From the NCBI RefSeq assembly GCF_049994905.1, contig NZ_CP188258.1, forward strand, positions 1,612,001-1,676,000: DNA of 64,000 nt. Reading direction: 5' to 3'. The position numbers and the translations under genes are program-made. The notes under the pieces are model-generated. The model ran no database searches. It was not told where the DNA came from and worked only from the letters and a program-made list of their open reading frames with translations. Every line of letters begins with the position of its first letter. Position 1 is the stretch's first letter. This DNA is from Diaminobutyricibacter sp049994905 (lineage in GTDB: Bacteria; Actinomycetota; Actinomycetes; Actinomycetales; Microbacteriaceae). Positions 62,567 to 64,000 of this stretch are shown here, piece by piece.

Positions 62567-63187
62567 GTGAGTAACCAGAGCCCGTTCGGCGGCCGCAACA
62601 GAGTCGTTTTCCCGACCCTGCCACGCGGTGAGGTCATTGCGACCTATGAGACCTATCCGGAGGCCCAGCAGGCCGTCGACGTGCTCGCCCGCGCCGACTT
62701 CCCGGTGGCCAAACTCTCGATCATCGGGAGCGACCTGAAGAGCGTCGAGCGGGTGACCGGCAAGCTGAGCTGGGGCCGCGTCGCGATCGCAGGCGCCGCA
62801 TCCGGGGCATGGTTCGGCATCTTCATCGGGCTGCTTCTCGTGATCTTCAACCCGGCCACCAGCTACGCGTTCGTCGTGGCCGCTGTGCTGATCGGAGCCG
62901 GCTTCGGCACCCTCTTCGGTGTTGTCTCGTATGCCGTGAACCGCCGCAGGCGCGACTACACGTCGGTCGCACAGGTGATCGCGACGAGCTACTCCGTGCT
63001 CGTCGACCCCGACCTCGTCAATCGCGCGCGCAACCTGATCGCCGGCGGCATCCACCCCGAGCCGGCCCCGGAGCCTTTCCCGGCGGCGCAGCACCCGTCG
63101 GATCCGCCACCGGCGACGCCGACGTCACCGGAGCCGACTGGGGACGCCGAGCCGCCGCATCCGTCGGATCCGCCGCCCGCACTCTAG
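62567..63187 (+). CDS. General stress protein 17M-like membrane protein (Rv1234-like)
   Basis: A 206-residue protein from GTG 62567. GEVIATYETYPEAQQAVDVL then ARADFPVAKLSIIGSDLKSV is a general stress protein 17M-like domain, followed by two membrane helices (GAASGAWFGIFIGLLLVIFN and VVAAVLIGAGFGTLFGVVSY). The C-terminal 40 residues are Pro-rich with HPSDPPPA twice (63091-63111 and 63157-63180), an internal duplication. The mycobacterial homologue Rv1234 also stands beside the CBS/DUF1003 operon, divergently. It starts 58 bp from the GTG of that operon. A tandem repeat follows its stop by 18 bp. Confidence 0.84.
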   Translation: MSNQSPFGGRNRVVFPTLPRGEVIATYETYPEAQQAVDVLARADFPVAKLSIIGSDLKSVERVTGKLSWGRVAIAGAASGAWFGIFIGLLLVIFNPATSYAFVVAAVLIGAGFGTLFGVVSYAVNRRRRDYTSVAQVIATSYSVLVDPDLVNRARNLIAGGIHPEPAPEPFPAAQHPSDPPPATPTSPEPTGDAEPPHPSDPPPAL

Positions 63188-63205
63188 CCGCCGGAGCGGC
63201 CAGGT

Positions 63206-63296
63206 CGACGACGCGCTGAGCCGACGACGCGCTGAGCCGACGACGCGCTGAGCCGACGACGCGCTGAGCCGACGACGCGCTGAGCCGACGACGCTC
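63206..63296. repeat. 16-bp tandem repeat, five exact copies plus one degenerate
   Basis: The unit CGACGACGCGCTGAGC is repeated without gaps at 63206-63221, 63222-63237, 63238-63253, 63254-63269 and 63270-63285; a sixth partial copy (63286-63296) runs into the aminopeptidase stop codon. It lies between two convergent genes and cannot be coding in one frame because 16 is not a multiple of 3. Copy number probably varies between strains. Confidence 0.9.
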
Positions 63297-64000
63297 TACG
63301 CGCCCTGCACCCAGGCTTCGACGTCATCCGCCGTACGCGGGATCGCGATCGACAGGTTCTCGGCGCCGTCCGCGGTCACGAGGATGTTGTCTTCGATGCG
63401 CACGCCGATGCCACGGAAGTGCTCCGGGACGGTCAGGTCGTCCGGCTGGAAGTAGAGGCCGGGCTCGATGGTGAACACCATGCCGGCCTCGAGCACACCG
63501 TCGAGGTAGAGGTCGCGCCGCGCCTGGGCGCAGTCGTGCACGTCGAGACCGAGATGGTGGCTCGTGCCGTGCACCATGTAGCGGCGGTGGTGCTGGTTGT
63601 CGGCCTCGAGGGCTTCTTCGGCCGAGACCGGGAGGAGCCCCCACTCGGCGGTCCGCCGGGCGATGACGGCCATCGCCGTCTGGTGGATCTCGCGGAACCT
63701 GATGCCGGGCCGCACGATGGCGAACGCCGCATCCGCCGCTTCGCGCACCGTCTCGTAGACCAGGCGCTGGGTTTCGGTGAACCGCCCGCCGATGGGGAGC
63801 GTGCGGGTGATATCGGCGGTGTAGTAGCTGTCGACTTCGACGCCGGCGTCGAGCAGGATCAGGTCGCCCGGCACGACAGGCCCGTCGTTGCGGGTCCAGT
63901 GCAGGATGCACGCGTGTGGCCCGCTCGCCGCGATGGTGTCATAGCCGACCGCGTTGCCGTCTGCGCGTGCGCGGCCGTTGAACACACCCTCTACGAGGCG
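63296..64000 (-). CDS. pepP: Xaa-Pro aminopeptidase (aminopeptidase P), C-terminal part
   Basis: The gene runs off the right edge of the window; 234 residues of the catalytic domain are present. The pita-bread metallopeptidase ligands are visible: LILLDAGVEVDSYYTADITR (two Asp), HHLGLDVHD (His), FTIEPGLY (Glu) and VRIEDNILVTADGAENLS (Glu), with HACILHW supplying the upstream His. Aminopeptidase P removes N-terminal residues preceding proline with two Mn2+ ions. The stop overlaps the last degenerate copy of the 16-bp tandem repeat. The N-terminal domain is outside the window. Confidence 0.93.
   Translation of the reverse strand, partial: RLVEGVFNGRARADGNAVGYDTIAASGPHACILHWTRNDGPVVPGDLILLDAGVEVDSYYTADITRTLPIGGRFTETQRLVYETVREAADAAFAIVRPGIRFREIHQTAMAVIARRTAEWGLLPVSAEEALEADNQHHRRYMVHGTSHHLGLDVHDCAQARRDLYLDGVLEAGMVFTIEPGLYFQPDDLTVPEHFRGIGVRIEDNILVTADGAENLSIAIPRTADDVEAWVQGA

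Overview
The window is high-GC chromosomal DNA from an actinomycete. The best guess is the family Microbacteriaceae; I cannot name the genus. Supporting points are strong G/C third-position bias, many GTG starts, genes whose start codon lies 6 nt after a TAnnnT box (leaderless transcription), a DtxR/IdeR-type iron box, the succinylase lysine/DAP genes (dapC, dapD, dapE) around fdxA and gltA, and a tatB - mrp - DUF1003 - CBS/MgtE-N cluster laid out as in mycobacteria. I found no tRNA, rRNA, CRISPR array, transposase or integrase.

Layout. 1-5009: end of glpX, rmuC, a DnaQ-like exonuclease, a methyltransferase, a VOC protein and the GTPase/ATPase gene ychF. 5010-10993: an accessory island between ychF and a patatin gene. 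It holds two frameshifted genes, a YfbM/DUF1877-like gene, a FitAB-type toxin-antitoxin pair, an acyltransferase, HigA and LacI fragments, and a secreted protein with a small membrane partner. Degenerate copies of the last 29 bp of ychF recur through it and at its far edge, as expected for attachment-site scars of elements inserted at the 3' end of ychF. 11012-20382: core-like and accessory metabolic genes (patatin, two MFS exporters, acetyltransferase, secreted phosphatase-superfamily protein, hydrolase, AhpD-like protein, deaminase, DUF1801).

20420-26169: an overlapping NAD operon, nrtR-nadA-nadB-nadC-cysteine desulfurase, with an inverted repeat over its promoter. NadA needs an Fe-S cluster, which explains the desulfurase. 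26725-31518: a tandem glycine riboswitch followed by gcvT-gcvH-gcvP. 32591-39686: an oligopeptide-type ABC importer (binding lipoprotein, an enlarged OppB-type permease, an OppC-type permease, a fused OppDF ATPase) interrupted by an opposite-strand membrane gene. 39782-42270: typA and a lipoprotein gene. 42328-42428: a 101-bp palindromic repeat. 42475-45835: the efeUOB iron-uptake operon (efeU first, minus strand) behind an iron box.

45937-55249: fdxA-dapC, gltA, a penicillin acylase homologue, and divergent dapD/dapE that appear to share one bidirectional leaderless promoter in 17 bp, followed by a mannosyltransferase-like membrane protein. 55331-64000: DUF3117, O-methyltransferase, tatB, a GPH-type transporter overlapping a PLP decarboxylase gene, the mrp - DUF1003 - PRC/MgtE-N/CBS operon, a general-stress-like membrane protein, a 16-bp tandem repeat and the end of an aminopeptidase P gene.

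The most interesting object is the ychF 3'-end repeat array and the island it delimits. Everything was read by eye from the sequence and translations; no database search was run.
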